A DNA stretch of 36,323 nt from an uncultured SAR86 cluster bacterium (lineage in GTDB: Bacteria; Pseudomonadota; Gammaproteobacteria; Magnimaribacterales; Magnimaribacteraceae): the NCBI GenBank assembly GCA_902554355.1, contig CACDOC010000010.1:1-36323 (forward strand), read 5' to 3'. Shown in pieces: positions 19,329 through 26,454 of this stretch (its first letter is position 1; each line of letters opens with the position of its first letter). The notes beneath the pieces were generated by a model. That model searched no databases. It saw only the letters and a program-made list of their open reading frames with translations, and was not told the origin of the DNA. Position numbers and translations under genes: made by a program.

Positions 19329-19347
19329 TATAAAGGGGAAGTAAAGG

Positions 19348-19360
19348 TTACATTATGTAA
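19348..19360. promoter_or_regulatory. Palindromic operator between divergent promoters
   Basis: TTACATTATGTAA is a perfect 13-bp palindrome around a central T. A further 9-bp inverted match joins TAATGTAAC (19305-19313) to GTTACATTA (19347-19355), so the half-site ATGTAA occurs three times within 54 bp. The sites flank or overlap both divergent promoters, as expected for the adjacent XRE regulator. Confidence 0.6.
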
Positions 19361-19365
19361 TGTTA

Positions 19366-19371
19366 TATAAT
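19366..19371 (+). promoter_or_regulatory. -10 element of the leaderless microprotein
   Basis: Consensus TATAAT lies 6 nt before the ATG at 19378, so the transcript would begin at or next to the start codon. No good -35 is present at 15-18 bp; the region instead carries the palindrome at 19348-19360. Confidence 0.5.
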
Positions 19372-19377
19372 TGTTTT

Positions 19378-19458
19378 ATGAAAAAAAATAGCAACTTTAT
19401 GCTCTGGTTCGTTATCATATTTTTGATGTTTATGTATTGGTGGTTCCTTAATCGATGA
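19378..19458 (+). CDS. 26-residue single-pass membrane microprotein, probably leaderless
   Basis: The ORF opens MKKNSNF, continues with an aromatic and aliphatic membrane segment (about residues 8-24, including LMFMYWWF) and ends LNR before TGA. Positive N-terminus, one helix and short tail are typical of stress-related microproteins. There is no ribosome binding site; the -10 TATAAT ends 6 nt before the ATG, fitting a leaderless mRNA. It is divergent from the DUF6249-like/XRE operon across a shared palindromic operator, and 21 nt before the next gene. Alternatively it is a chance ORF in a leader. Confidence 0.5.
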   Translation: MKKNSNFMLWFVIIFLMFMYWWFLNR

Positions 19459-19479
19459 ACTCTAAAGAGGTGGCTTATT

Positions 19480-20406
19480 ATGAATGATTTTAAATCTGGA
19501 GACGAAGGGTTAATAGCCTATAAATCTTCTAACCCATTTGAATTTTTTCATATTCTTAATTCCAAAGAGTGTGAAGAGCAAGATATGTTTGGAACCCTTA
19601 TCTTTCCTGAAGAGAAAAAAGAAAAATACCCTTTGGTTATTTGTATGCATGGAAGCTTGGGCTGGAGAGGGCATCATCATGAACATGCGGTCAATTTTTT
19701 AAATAATGGCTTTGCCATCTTTAGAGTAAGTAGTTTTGATGCGAGGCAAGTTTTTTCTATTGTTGAAGATCAAATGCAGGTGACCTTGGCGACAGTGCTT
19801 GCTGATTGTTTTAATGCTTTAAAGATTTTAGCTAAACACCCAGATATTGATTCTTCAAAGGTGTTTATAACCGGATGGAGCCTTGGCGGCAGTACCGCAA
19901 TCTATTCTGCTTGGGAGCCGTTAGCGGAGAAACTAGCACCTGACGGAGAAAGATTTGCAGGGCATTTAGCTTTTTACCCTGGCGCCTTTATGTGGCCAGA
20001 GGAAATGCGGTGGAGTAAATCGCCAATCTTAACCCTTATCGGAGCAGATGATGATTACACCCCTCCAATTCTTATAGAAAAACTATCTCCAGCTATTAAT
20101 GAAAATGGAGGCAACAGTAAAATTATTACTTACGAAGGTGGGCATCACTCCTTTGATGCCATAGATCCTGTAATGTATATACCCAACGCCATAGCGGTTG
20201 GGCGTAGACACACCTATGTTGGGAAAGATGGTTCTCATTACCATGAAGACAAAGAAGGCAAGAAAACATTTATGAATGAACCCCATGAGAGAGCTCAGTT
20301 GTTTAAGGACCGAGCTAAAATAGGAGCTCATTTAGGAGGAAACTGGGAAGCCCGAAGATCATCGATGAAAGATTCTGTTAATTTTTTACTAGAAAACATT
20401 AATTAA
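19480..20406 (+). CDS. Dienelactone hydrolase-like alpha/beta hydrolase
   Basis: This is a 308-aa cytosolic alpha/beta hydrolase. The oxyanion strand VICMHGSLGWRGHHHEHA is followed by the nucleophile elbow GWSLGG with Ser134, the acid in LIGADDDYTP (Asp190-192) and His222/223 in EGGHHSFD. This triad order matches the dienelactone hydrolase/acyl-peptidase-like group. An extra C-terminal region (about 235-308) with YVGKDGSHYHEDKEGKKTF is unusual and might be a lid. AGAGG about 10 nt before the ATG is the ribosome binding site. Substrate unknown. It lies 8 nt before a GFA-family gene. Confidence 0.88.
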   Translation: MNDFKSGDEGLIAYKSSNPFEFFHILNSKECEEQDMFGTLIFPEEKKEKYPLVICMHGSLGWRGHHHEHAVNFLNNGFAIFRVSSFDARQVFSIVEDQMQVTLATVLADCFNALKILAKHPDIDSSKVFITGWSLGGSTAIYSAWEPLAEKLAPDGERFAGHLAFYPGAFMWPEEMRWSKSPILTLIGADDDYTPPILIEKLSPAINENGGNSKIITYEGGHHSFDAIDPVMYIPNAIAVGRRHTYVGKDGSHYHEDKEGKKTFMNEPHERAQLFKDRAKIGAHLGGNWEARRSSMKDSVNFLLENIN

Positions 20407-20414
20407 CAAAAGAT

Positions 20415-20789
20415 ATGAGTGACCAAATCGAAGGGGGTTGTTTTTGCGGATCTGTTCGTTACAGATTCCCAACCAATGATTACCGCTCCTCAAATTGTCA
20501 TTGTTCTATGTGTAGAAGTATTTCGGGAGCTCCTTATGTTGCCTGGATGGCTGTTCCTGTAGATGATTTTGAGTATTTAAAAGGCGAACCAAAAAAACTA
20601 ACATCTTCTTCTCACGGGTCTAGGTATTTTTGTCAGGATTGCGGAACTCCTGTTGTTTGCCTTCTTGAAGAGTATCCTGAATACACCTACATCACCACCT
20701 GTAGTCTAGATAAACCTGAAGATTTTGCTCCCAAAGGCGATATGTATACTGATGACATGCTTCCTTGGGTAAAAAAAGGAAATTTATGA
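20415..20789 (+). CDS. GFA-family (CENP-V/GFA domain) zinc protein
   Basis: This is a 124-aa protein of the glutathione-dependent formaldehyde-activating/centromere protein V fold. The zinc ligands are visible: CFC at 9-11, CHCSMC at 28-33 and CQDC at 73-76, with GGCxCGxVRY and CHCxxCR in the family pattern. Most members have not been shown to act on S-hydroxymethylglutathione, so the substrate is left open. Its stop overlaps the next small ORF by 4 nt (ATGA), giving translational coupling. Confidence 0.93.
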   Translation: MSDQIEGGCFCGSVRYRFPTNDYRSSNCHCSMCRSISGAPYVAWMAVPVDDFEYLKGEPKKLTSSSHGSRYFCQDCGTPVVCLLEEYPEYTYITTCSLDKPEDFAPKGDMYTDDMLPWVKKGNL

Positions 20790-20938
20790 AAAAACTTATG
20801 ATAACTCAGTCCATTTTATGGGCAGCTGCCATTTTGTTGCCTGTGATAAACCCAGAAGCCAGTTGGTGGTTAATTATTATATTGGCTGTTGTTGCGTTAG
20901 ATAATCTAAGAAGAGAGTTAAATAAAAAAGACACCTAG
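20786..20938 (+). CDS. 50-residue two-helix membrane protein
   Basis: This short ORF overlaps the end of the GFA gene as ATGA. It opens MKKLMITQSILWAAAILLPV, then a short NPEAS turn, then a second hydrophobic segment (WWLIIILAVVALDN) and a basic tail (RRELNKKD). The hairpin architecture, the coupling to the preceding gene and the next gene starting 8 nt later support a real gene. Function unknown. Confidence 0.75.
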   Translation: MKKLMITQSILWAAAILLPVINPEASWWLIIILAVVALDNLRRELNKKDT

Positions 20939-20946
20939 TTAGAATT

Positions 20947-21456
20947 TTGAATAAAAAAAAAGCACTTTCTTCAAATAAATCTATTTTCTCTCTTTTAATC
21001 CTCTTATTGCTCTGTTCTGTCTGTTTTCAAAATTTACCTAATAATATTTATCCCAATATGCTGGATCTATCTTTTGGTTTTTCTGGTCTTGATGTACAAA
21101 ATACATTTGAAGCCTTAGGTAAAAAGGGAAGGACGCAGTACATTTATTCTTCTTTAGTTCTTGATACAGTTTTTCCTATTATTTACGGTCTTCTATTCCT
21201 TGCATTGCTTCTAAAACTGCAAGAAGAAAGGAGTTTTATATTGTCTCTGCCATTCATGGCCGTTATTTTTGATTTATGTGAAAACATTTCTATTTCAGTG
21301 ATGATGTCTGCGGATATGTTTAAAGAAATTTCAGAGTCTCAGATATTCTTTTCTAGTGCTTTTAATCAATGTAAGTGGGTCCTTTGTACTTTAATTATCA
21401 CTGTTTTGCTTATAAGGGTTGGAAAAAAAGCAATCCTAGGATCTAAAAACGTATAA
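20947..21456 (+). CDS. Four-helix integral membrane protein of unknown function
   Basis: The 169-aa protein has a basic start (NKKKALSSNK) and hydrophobic segments at about 13-30, 62-85, 95-117 and 135-155. The conserved-looking core MLDLSFGFSGLDVQNTFEALGKKGR followed by YIYSSLVLDTVFPIIYGLLF, and later FDLCENISIS, belongs to a bacterial membrane family I know only as hypothetical. The start is TTG at 20947, 8 nt after the small upstream ORF, with no good ribosome binding site, so translation may be coupled. Confidence 0.75.
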   Translation: MNKKKALSSNKSIFSLLILLLLCSVCFQNLPNNIYPNMLDLSFGFSGLDVQNTFEALGKKGRTQYIYSSLVLDTVFPIIYGLLFLALLLKLQEERSFILSLPFMAVIFDLCENISISVMMSADMFKEISESQIFFSSAFNQCKWVLCTLIITVLLIRVGKKAILGSKNV

Positions 21457-21473
21457 AAGTCTACTTTTGCTGG

Positions 21474-21482
21474 TGATATAAT
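21474..21482 (+). promoter_or_regulatory. Extended -10 promoter before the PepSY gene
   Basis: TGATATAAT combines a TGn extension with consensus TATAAT (21477-21482). No convincing -35 is present, as expected for extended -10 promoters. The transcript would start near 21489, giving a leader of about 14 nt before the PepSY protein ATG. Confidence 0.5.
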
Positions 21483-21502
21483 ATGTTTTTTAATACCAAT
21501 TA

Positions 21503-22042
21503 ATGAAGATAACCCTAAGGAACTTTCATAGATATATCAGCCTACTAATCTCCGTTCAGTTGCTTTTGTGGACCGTATCTGGAATTTATTTTTCTTTTAA
21601 TAAAATTGAAAACGTACGTGGAGAACAATATCTAGTTAAGGGGCTTGATGCTTTGGAACAAAGCCCAGAACTTTCTGAAAAGCTAAGTTTTGAAGAATCA
21701 ATGACAATAATTGAGGAAAGAACAACCCTTAGTCCAATCAATGTTGTTCTTATCGAAGACCCAAAAAGAGGGTCAGAATATAGGGGTAGAGATTTACCTT
21801 TGTATAAAGTTGTTTCGGTTAATGAAGACGATGAAGAAATCAACGTTTACCAGAACCCTTTTTCTGGGGAAGTTGTAGCTATAAGATCAACTCAGTGGAG
21901 GCTTTGGGATTTAATGTGGGGGTTGCACATAATGGACTGGATAGATAGAGACAACATTGGAAATATCTGGCTGAAGATTTTTTCTTTCATTGCTTTATTT
22001 ACTTCAGTGTCCGGGATAGTTTTGTTTTTTTACAGAAAATGA
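21503..22042 (+). CDS. PepSY-associated transmembrane protein
   Basis: This 179-aa protein has two membrane helices (about 12-31 and 157-177) that flank a periplasmic domain resembling PepSY (about 60-130, including NVVLIEDPKRG and VYQNPFSGEVVAIRS). The layout FHRYISLLISVQLLLWTVSGIYFSF at the start and WDLMWGLHIMDWID before the last helix is typical of the PepSY/PiuB-related group often linked to iron or copper uptake. His9 and His142 lie at membrane edges and could bind heme or metal. The stop overlaps the next gene by 4 nt (ATGA), so the two proteins are probably made together. Confidence 0.85.
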   Translation: MKITLRNFHRYISLLISVQLLLWTVSGIYFSFNKIENVRGEQYLVKGLDALEQSPELSEKLSFEESMTIIEERTTLSPINVVLIEDPKRGSEYRGRDLPLYKVVSVNEDDEEINVYQNPFSGEVVAIRSTQWRLWDLMWGLHIMDWIDRDNIGNIWLKIFSFIALFTSVSGIVLFFYRK

Positions 22043-23097
22043 AGAAAATTTTAATAAGTTTTTTTACACTGCTCAGCTTGGTTTTGTTTTCTGAAGACGG
22101 CCCAATGGATGGTCACCATTCGCATAAAATGCAAATGCAAGGCCATAGCAACACTCCAGTAGGTTTAGTCGGAGCGGCAATGCACCATCATGGCTTTATG
22201 TTTGCTATCAAGCAATCTTACATGAACATGGATAGCAATATTTATGAGGGAAACGACATCTCATCTTCCGAGATTTTGAGTTTTAAAAATCCTTTGAGCA
22301 ACACCCCCTATAACTTATCTGTGGTTCCAAAGAAAATGAACATGAAAATGACTATGCTGATGGGAATGTATGCATTGTCTGAAAATTTCAATCTAACGGG
22401 TATGGCTACCTACTCTTCAAAGGAAATGACCTTAGAAACTTTTAAACCAATGATGAATAGAGATTTTTTGGGATCTTTTAACACCTCCTCTGCCGACCTT
22501 TCTAGCATTTCTTTTGGTGGTCTTATTTTATTAAAAGACGTAAATGGTTCAAAAACACATTTCAACATTGCTATAGACAAATCTGTAGGTGACAGCGGAG
22601 TTAAAGGTACTGCGCTTACGCCCATGGGGTCCTATATGGATATGACTTTGCCTTATGCAATGCAATTGGGCGATAAAGGGACCAAAATTGATCTTGGAGT
22701 TACTAACCAAAAGAAGATTAATGAAAGGCTGTCTTGGGGGAACCAGTTGAAGAGAAAGTTTGGTCTATCTGATGCTCTTTGGTCCTTTGGAGATCAACTG
22801 GAATTTAATACTTGGCTGCAATATAAACAAAGCAAAGTCATTTCCTTGAGCTCTAGACTGAAGCTGGTCCATCAACAAAAAATATCTGGCATAGACCCTT
22901 CGATAATAGCCCCTGTGCAAACAGCGAACCCAGATAATTATGGTGGAAAGGAAGCGCATTTAGCCTTTGGAGCAAATTTTTTAGTTGGGCATAGCAAAAT
23001 AAGTTTTGAATTTGTTTTACCTATCAGTCAAGAAAAAAACAATCTACAAATGAAAGCTAAGAATATGCTGATAATCGGTTACCAAAATTCTTTTTGA
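22039..23097 (+). CDS. His/Met-rich outer-membrane beta-barrel protein
   Basis: This 352-aa protein has a signal peptide (about 1-18, MKKILISFFTLLSLVLFS). The mature start is a His/Met-rich tract with MDGHHSHKMQMQGH (23-36) and MHHHGF (48-53), and then a Met-rich segment KKMNMKMTMLMGMY. Alternating beta-strand patterning and a C-terminal Phe fit an outer-membrane barrel. It resembles a family of transporter-like barrels that recur near copper-handling genes. Coupling to the PepSY protein supports a metal-related role. The metal, and whether it transports anything, are inference. Confidence 0.8.
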   Translation: MKKILISFFTLLSLVLFSEDGPMDGHHSHKMQMQGHSNTPVGLVGAAMHHHGFMFAIKQSYMNMDSNIYEGNDISSSEILSFKNPLSNTPYNLSVVPKKMNMKMTMLMGMYALSENFNLTGMATYSSKEMTLETFKPMMNRDFLGSFNTSSADLSSISFGGLILLKDVNGSKTHFNIAIDKSVGDSGVKGTALTPMGSYMDMTLPYAMQLGDKGTKIDLGVTNQKKINERLSWGNQLKRKFGLSDALWSFGDQLEFNTWLQYKQSKVISLSSRLKLVHQQKISGIDPSIIAPVQTANPDNYGGKEAHLAFGANFLVGHSKISFEFVLPISQEKNNLQMKAKNMLIIGYQNSF

Positions 23098-23137
23098 TTA
23101 CAATATAGTTAATGGCAAGCATTAAAAAGGAGCAACC

Positions 23138-23800
23138 ATGTCAACGGGAATATTAAATTTAACCAATGATTTAAGAGACTATCTCTGGGAAAAAGGAATG
23201 AAAGAGCATCCTGCTCTTGAAGAGTTAAGAGAAGAGACAGCTCAACTTCCGGAGTCCGTGATGCAGATTTGTCCTGAACAGGGCGCCTTAATGGCTAATC
23301 TCGTAAGACTGATGTCAGCTAAGAGAACGATAGAGATAGGAACTTTTACTGGCTACAGCGCTCTAGCAGTTGCTTTGGCTCTGCCAGAAGATGGAACAAT
23401 TATAGCGTGTGATATATCAGAGAGGTGGACTGCTATAGGTAAAAAGAAATGGGAACAGGCCGGCGTGGCTAACAAGATAGACCTTAGAATAGGACCGGCT
23501 ATAGAGACGTTAGATGAATTAATAGCCAAAGGAGAGGAGGCCTCTTTTGACTTTGCGTTCATAGATGCAGATAAGGCAAATTATTTGGATTATTACAAAA
23601 AGTGCTTAAGGCTGGTGAGGAAAGGTGGAGTCATCGCCATAGATAATGTTTTATGGAGCGGAGCTGTTATCAATTCTGAAATAAATGATAACGACACAAA
23701 CGCAATAAAGGAGCTAAACGATTTTTTAGCCCAAGATGATAGGGTTTCTCTATCCATGGTTCCAATAGGAGACGGACTAACACTCGCATTTCTATTATAG
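23138..23800 (+). CDS. Class I SAM-dependent O-methyltransferase (family 3)
   Basis: This is a 220-aa enzyme of the caffeoyl-CoA/catechol O-methyltransferase-like family found in bacteria. Motif I is TIEIGTFTGYSALAVALAL, the acidic motif is IIACDISE, and the metal and catalytic region is FDFAFIDADKANYLDYY followed by GGVIAIDNVLWSG. The Asp and Asn residues of the divalent-metal site are present. AAAAAGGAG precedes the ATG by 6 nt. The substrate is unknown. It is followed after 9 nt by a membrane protein gene. Confidence 0.93.
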   Translation: MSTGILNLTNDLRDYLWEKGMKEHPALEELREETAQLPESVMQICPEQGALMANLVRLMSAKRTIEIGTFTGYSALAVALALPEDGTIIACDISERWTAIGKKKWEQAGVANKIDLRIGPAIETLDELIAKGEEASFDFAFIDADKANYLDYYKKCLRLVRKGGVIAIDNVLWSGAVINSEINDNDTNAIKELNDFLAQDDRVSLSMVPIGDGLTLAFLL

Positions 23801-23809
23801 GAGAGCTTT

Positions 23810-24202
23810 ATGAGCAAGATTTTAACAACTATAGCGTTGGTAGCGGGAGGAGTACTACCTCTCTTTGCCGATATAAGTGTCTACCATTTGCTTAATCCTG
23901 ACTGGGACTCGCACGCTCGTGTTCACGAAGCTTGGAGGCTCTCAACCAACTTTTGTATCTTTAGTTTAGGCATGTATTTACTGTGGGCCAAAGGAAAGGA
24001 AATGCTAGCAGCGATCTTAAGCCTATGCATTCATTTTGGCTTCTTTATTGCCGTTGTCACCATGCCTTTATATGGAGGCACTTCTGTGGGGGAAGGCATT
24101 ACTGAGCCAGTCTCTTTTGGCCTCCCACTTAATGTTTTATTGTTTACCTCAATGCTTATTATTCAATTAACAGCTATAGTATTAATTATTAGGAAAAAGT
24201 AA
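23810..24202 (+). CDS. Small four-helix membrane protein
   Basis: This 130-aa protein has four hydrophobic segments (about 5-22, 44-62, 66-86, 104-126). The first loop has the distinctive HLLNPDWDSHARVHEAWRLS, which resembles a small uncharacterised membrane family with a conserved HxxxxxWxxHARxH pattern. GGAGAG lies 6 nt before the ATG. It forms a short run with the O-methyltransferase before it and another membrane protein 17 nt after. No function can be assigned. Confidence 0.78.
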   Translation: MSKILTTIALVAGGVLPLFADISVYHLLNPDWDSHARVHEAWRLSTNFCIFSLGMYLLWAKGKEMLAAILSLCIHFGFFIAVVTMPLYGGTSVGEGITEPVSFGLPLNVLLFTSMLIIQLTAIVLIIRKK

Positions 24203-24219
24203 CTAAGGGAGTATCGACC

Positions 24220-24831
24220 ATGAAAGTAGAAGAATTTTTTTCAGAGGGATTTAGGATAGCTAAGCCCAAATATTGGACTATATTTTTTAATTTTCTTATT
24301 TATGGGGTGTTAATAGTTATTGCCGCAATAACAATAATCGGTTTGCTTATTGTTCCTTCTTTAGCTGTGGGGCTTGTTAGATTTACGATCCGGGCTGGAA
24401 GAGGTGAAGAAGTTGATGTTGGCGACTCAATTTCATGGGGATTTAAAGAAGGAATGTGGCTGAAATCATTGATCTTCTGTGTCGTTGCCACTATAGGGAT
24501 ACTCATTGGATTCTTGCTTTTGATTATTCCAGGTTTATATCTTTCTGCAGCGTGGTTTTTAGGAATTTATTTGTTAGTGGACAAAGGCTTGAGTCCCATG
24601 GAAGCCTTGGGAAGGTCTAGAGAGCTTGTTCACGAAGTGGGGTTTTGGAAAGTTTTTATAACTGTATTTGCCTTATCTTTAGGTATACAGTTAATTTCGT
24701 TAATACCTGTCTTGGGCTTGTTAGCTATGTTTTTTATTTACCCTCTTGCTTGCATGGTTTACGTTGCAATTTATGAGCACGCTATTAAAGGTAGCTCAAA
24801 AGCAATAGACGCTGATTTTCAAGAAGGTTGA
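24220..24831 (+). CDS. Multi-pass membrane protein, YciC/DUF975-like
   Basis: This 203-aa protein has about five to six helices. Features are an N-terminal EEFFSEGFRIAKPKYWTIF amphipathic segment, glycine-rich helices, and SPMEALGRSRELVHEVGFWKVF between helices. This is the pattern of the glycerophosphoryl diester phosphodiesterase membrane-domain-like/YciC group, in which each half has an AlaxxxSrxL motif after a pair of helices. Assignment is by layout only. The ATG follows AAGGGAG. It ends just before a 68-bp spacer with repeats. Confidence 0.72.
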   Translation: MKVEEFFSEGFRIAKPKYWTIFFNFLIYGVLIVIAAITIIGLLIVPSLAVGLVRFTIRAGRGEEVDVGDSISWGFKEGMWLKSLIFCVVATIGILIGFLLLIIPGLYLSAAWFLGIYLLVDKGLSPMEALGRSRELVHEVGFWKVFITVFALSLGIQLISLIPVLGLLAMFFIYPLACMVYVAIYEHAIKGSSKAIDADFQEG

Positions 24832-24873
24832 TAGGTACGATTTACCTAGAAGCAGATGTAGGACTACGTAGGA
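24832..24873. repeat. Inverted and direct repeats upstream of the conserved protein/methyltransferase pair
   Basis: TAGGTA (24832-24837) and TACCTA (24843-24848) form a perfect inverted repeat. GTAGGA recurs at 24858 and 24868, exactly 10 bp apart, with the 8-bp palindrome CTACGTAG (24864-24871) between and overlapping. Spacing of one helical turn suggests a protein-binding site. TAATAT/TATACT near 24889-24897 would be the -10. Confidence 0.4.
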
Positions 24874-24899
24874 AGGTTTTTAATCCCCTAATATACTAA

Positions 24900-25412
24900 A
24901 TGGAATTTAAGCCTATGCTTACGCCAAAAGAAATGCTTCACAAAGGCATTTTCGGTGGCACTTACTTCACAGAGCTTGTTGATTACAAAGACTTCCCTCA
25001 AGATTGGTTTGATGGTCTAGATGAGTCTGCTTATAAGTCTAAAGAGTATTTAATTAATGTTAATTTGTTTAAGATTAAGTCTGGTCAATCGCAAAAGGAA
25101 TGGGAAGATAAAGGGTGGATCCACCCTGATGACCCTAGAGGCTGGTTCGAGTGGTATTGCAAATATTTTTTAGGAAGAAGACATGAAGATGATGAAAGGC
25201 AAATCAAAAGATGGGCTGCTTTTTGTGGACCAAAAGGAAGGTGGAGAAATATTATTTATTCAAAAATCCATGCAGATGGATGCGATGTGGAATTTAGTGA
25301 ACACGTAAGTCCAAGAATACAACAATCCCTTTTGCATTGGTCTTACCTGGTTAATAGGGCGGATTATTCTGCTTGGTTGCAACAGAAGGGATATAAAGAT
25401 CTTACCAAATGA
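24900..25412 (+). CDS. Conserved hypothetical protein rich in Trp and Tyr
   Basis: This 170-aa soluble protein belongs to a conserved family without a named function that I recognise. Landmarks are MLTPKEMLHKGIFGGTYF, LINVNLFKIKSGQSQKEWEDKGWI, DPRGWFEWYCKYFLGRR and DDERQIKRW. The start may instead be Met6 (24915), which matches the usual opening MLTPKEML better. The ATG at 24900 sits within a few nt of the -10-like TATACT, which also favours a leaderless or later start. The end overlaps the following methyltransferase by 4 nt (ATGA). Confidence 0.8.
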   Translation: MEFKPMLTPKEMLHKGIFGGTYFTELVDYKDFPQDWFDGLDESAYKSKEYLINVNLFKIKSGQSQKEWEDKGWIHPDDPRGWFEWYCKYFLGRRHEDDERQIKRWAAFCGPKGRWRNIIYSKIHADGCDVEFSEHVSPRIQQSLLHWSYLVNRADYSAWLQQKGYKDLTK

Positions 25413-26038
25413 ACTGTCTAGTTTGTGGTGATCCTGCAAGAAAGTTAATTTTAGAAGAAGATGAAAAGGTTTACTGGGATTGCAGACGCTGTCTCTTTAT
25501 CTCTTTAGATTCTAAATTTAGATTAAGTCCCTTCGAAGAAAAAGATCGTTATGAACAACACAACAACGACGTTCATGATGAAAACTACCGTTTATTTTTA
25601 TCAAAGCTTTTTAAGCCCCTGCAGGCCAAGCTTAATGACAAGGCAGAAGGTCTGGATTTTGGTTGTGGCCCTGGTCCAGCTTTAGCCGAAATGTTTAAAG
25701 AAACAGGCTACCAAGTTGATCTGTATGATCCATTTTTCTTCAATAATGAAAAAATCCTCACAAAATCATACGACTTCATAACTTGTACAGAAACCATAGA
25801 GCATTTTTTTGATCCCATTAAAGAGTTTAAAAAGATTAATAAAATGCTGGTTAAGGGAGGTCTTTTGGGGGTGATGACAGCTTTTTTGATTGATGAGAAA
25901 GATTTTGGTCAATGGTATTATAGAAAGGACCCAACGCACGTGGCGTTTTATAAGCCCAAAACATTTGAAGTTATCGCTTCAATGATGAATTGGACTTATG
26001 AAATTCCGGAAAGAGACGTTGTATTGTTCAAAAAATAA
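25409..26038 (+). CDS. Methyltransferase with N-terminal zinc-ribbon-like motif
   Basis: This 209-aa protein has two CxxC knuckles, Cys3/Cys6 and Cys25/Cys28 (CLVCGD and CRRC), that probably bind zinc. A class I SAM methyltransferase domain follows, with motif I GLDFGCGPGPALAE (81-94), the acidic YDPFF, then CTETIEHFFDP and GGLLGVMTAF, as in the Methyltransf_23 group. Similar N-terminal knuckles occur in rRNA and small-molecule methyltransferases. The target is unknown. It is translationally coupled to the preceding conserved protein. Confidence 0.88.
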   Translation: MNCLVCGDPARKLILEEDEKVYWDCRRCLFISLDSKFRLSPFEEKDRYEQHNNDVHDENYRLFLSKLFKPLQAKLNDKAEGLDFGCGPGPALAEMFKETGYQVDLYDPFFFNNEKILTKSYDFITCTETIEHFFDPIKEFKKINKMLVKGGLLGVMTAFLIDEKDFGQWYYRKDPTHVAFYKPKTFEVIASMMNWTYEIPERDVVLFKK

Positions 26039-26049
26039 AAGGAGTAAAG

Positions 26050-26445
26050 ATGTTTAGTCACATAATGGTAGGAGCAAACGATATAGAAAAATCAAAAGAA
26101 TTTTATGACAAGGTTTTAGGCACAATGGGTTGTGAGCCCGGTGTTTTGTCCGTAAACCCAACTGGACATAAAAGATACATGTACTTACTAGATGGAATTA
26201 TGTTTTTAATCTCAGAACCGATAGATGATCAAGAAGCAACCATCGGTAACGGCAGCACGATTGGGTTTAGTGCAAAGAACCCAGAAGAGGCAGATGCATG
26301 GCATGAAGCTGGTATAAATAGCGGAGGAACAACCTGTGAAGACCCTCCTGGAGTAAGAGAAGGTATGGGTATGAAATTTTATTTGGCCTACTTAAGAGAC
26401 CCTTCAGGCAACAAGTTATGCGCTTTGCACAACATGGAAGGTTAG
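26050..26445 (+). CDS. VOC-family (glyoxalase/dioxygenase-like) protein
   Basis: This is a 131-aa vicinal-oxygen-chelate protein. The opening HIMVGANDIEKSKEFYDKVLG is followed by a beta-alpha-beta-beta-beta module ending AYLRDPSGNKLCALHN. His4 and the late Tyr/Asp-Pro-x-Gly-Asn-x-hydrophobic segment are the usual fold markers. The metal set is incomplete to my reading, so glyoxalase I activity is not claimed. AAAGGAG before the ATG is a good ribosome binding site. It is the first gene of a probable run with the hydrolase and SDR that follow. Confidence 0.9.
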   Translation: MFSHIMVGANDIEKSKEFYDKVLGTMGCEPGVLSVNPTGHKRYMYLLDGIMFLISEPIDDQEATIGNGSTIGFSAKNPEEADAWHEAGINSGGTTCEDPPGVREGMGMKFYLAYLRDPSGNKLCALHNMEG

Positions 26446-26454
26446 TCCTTATAA

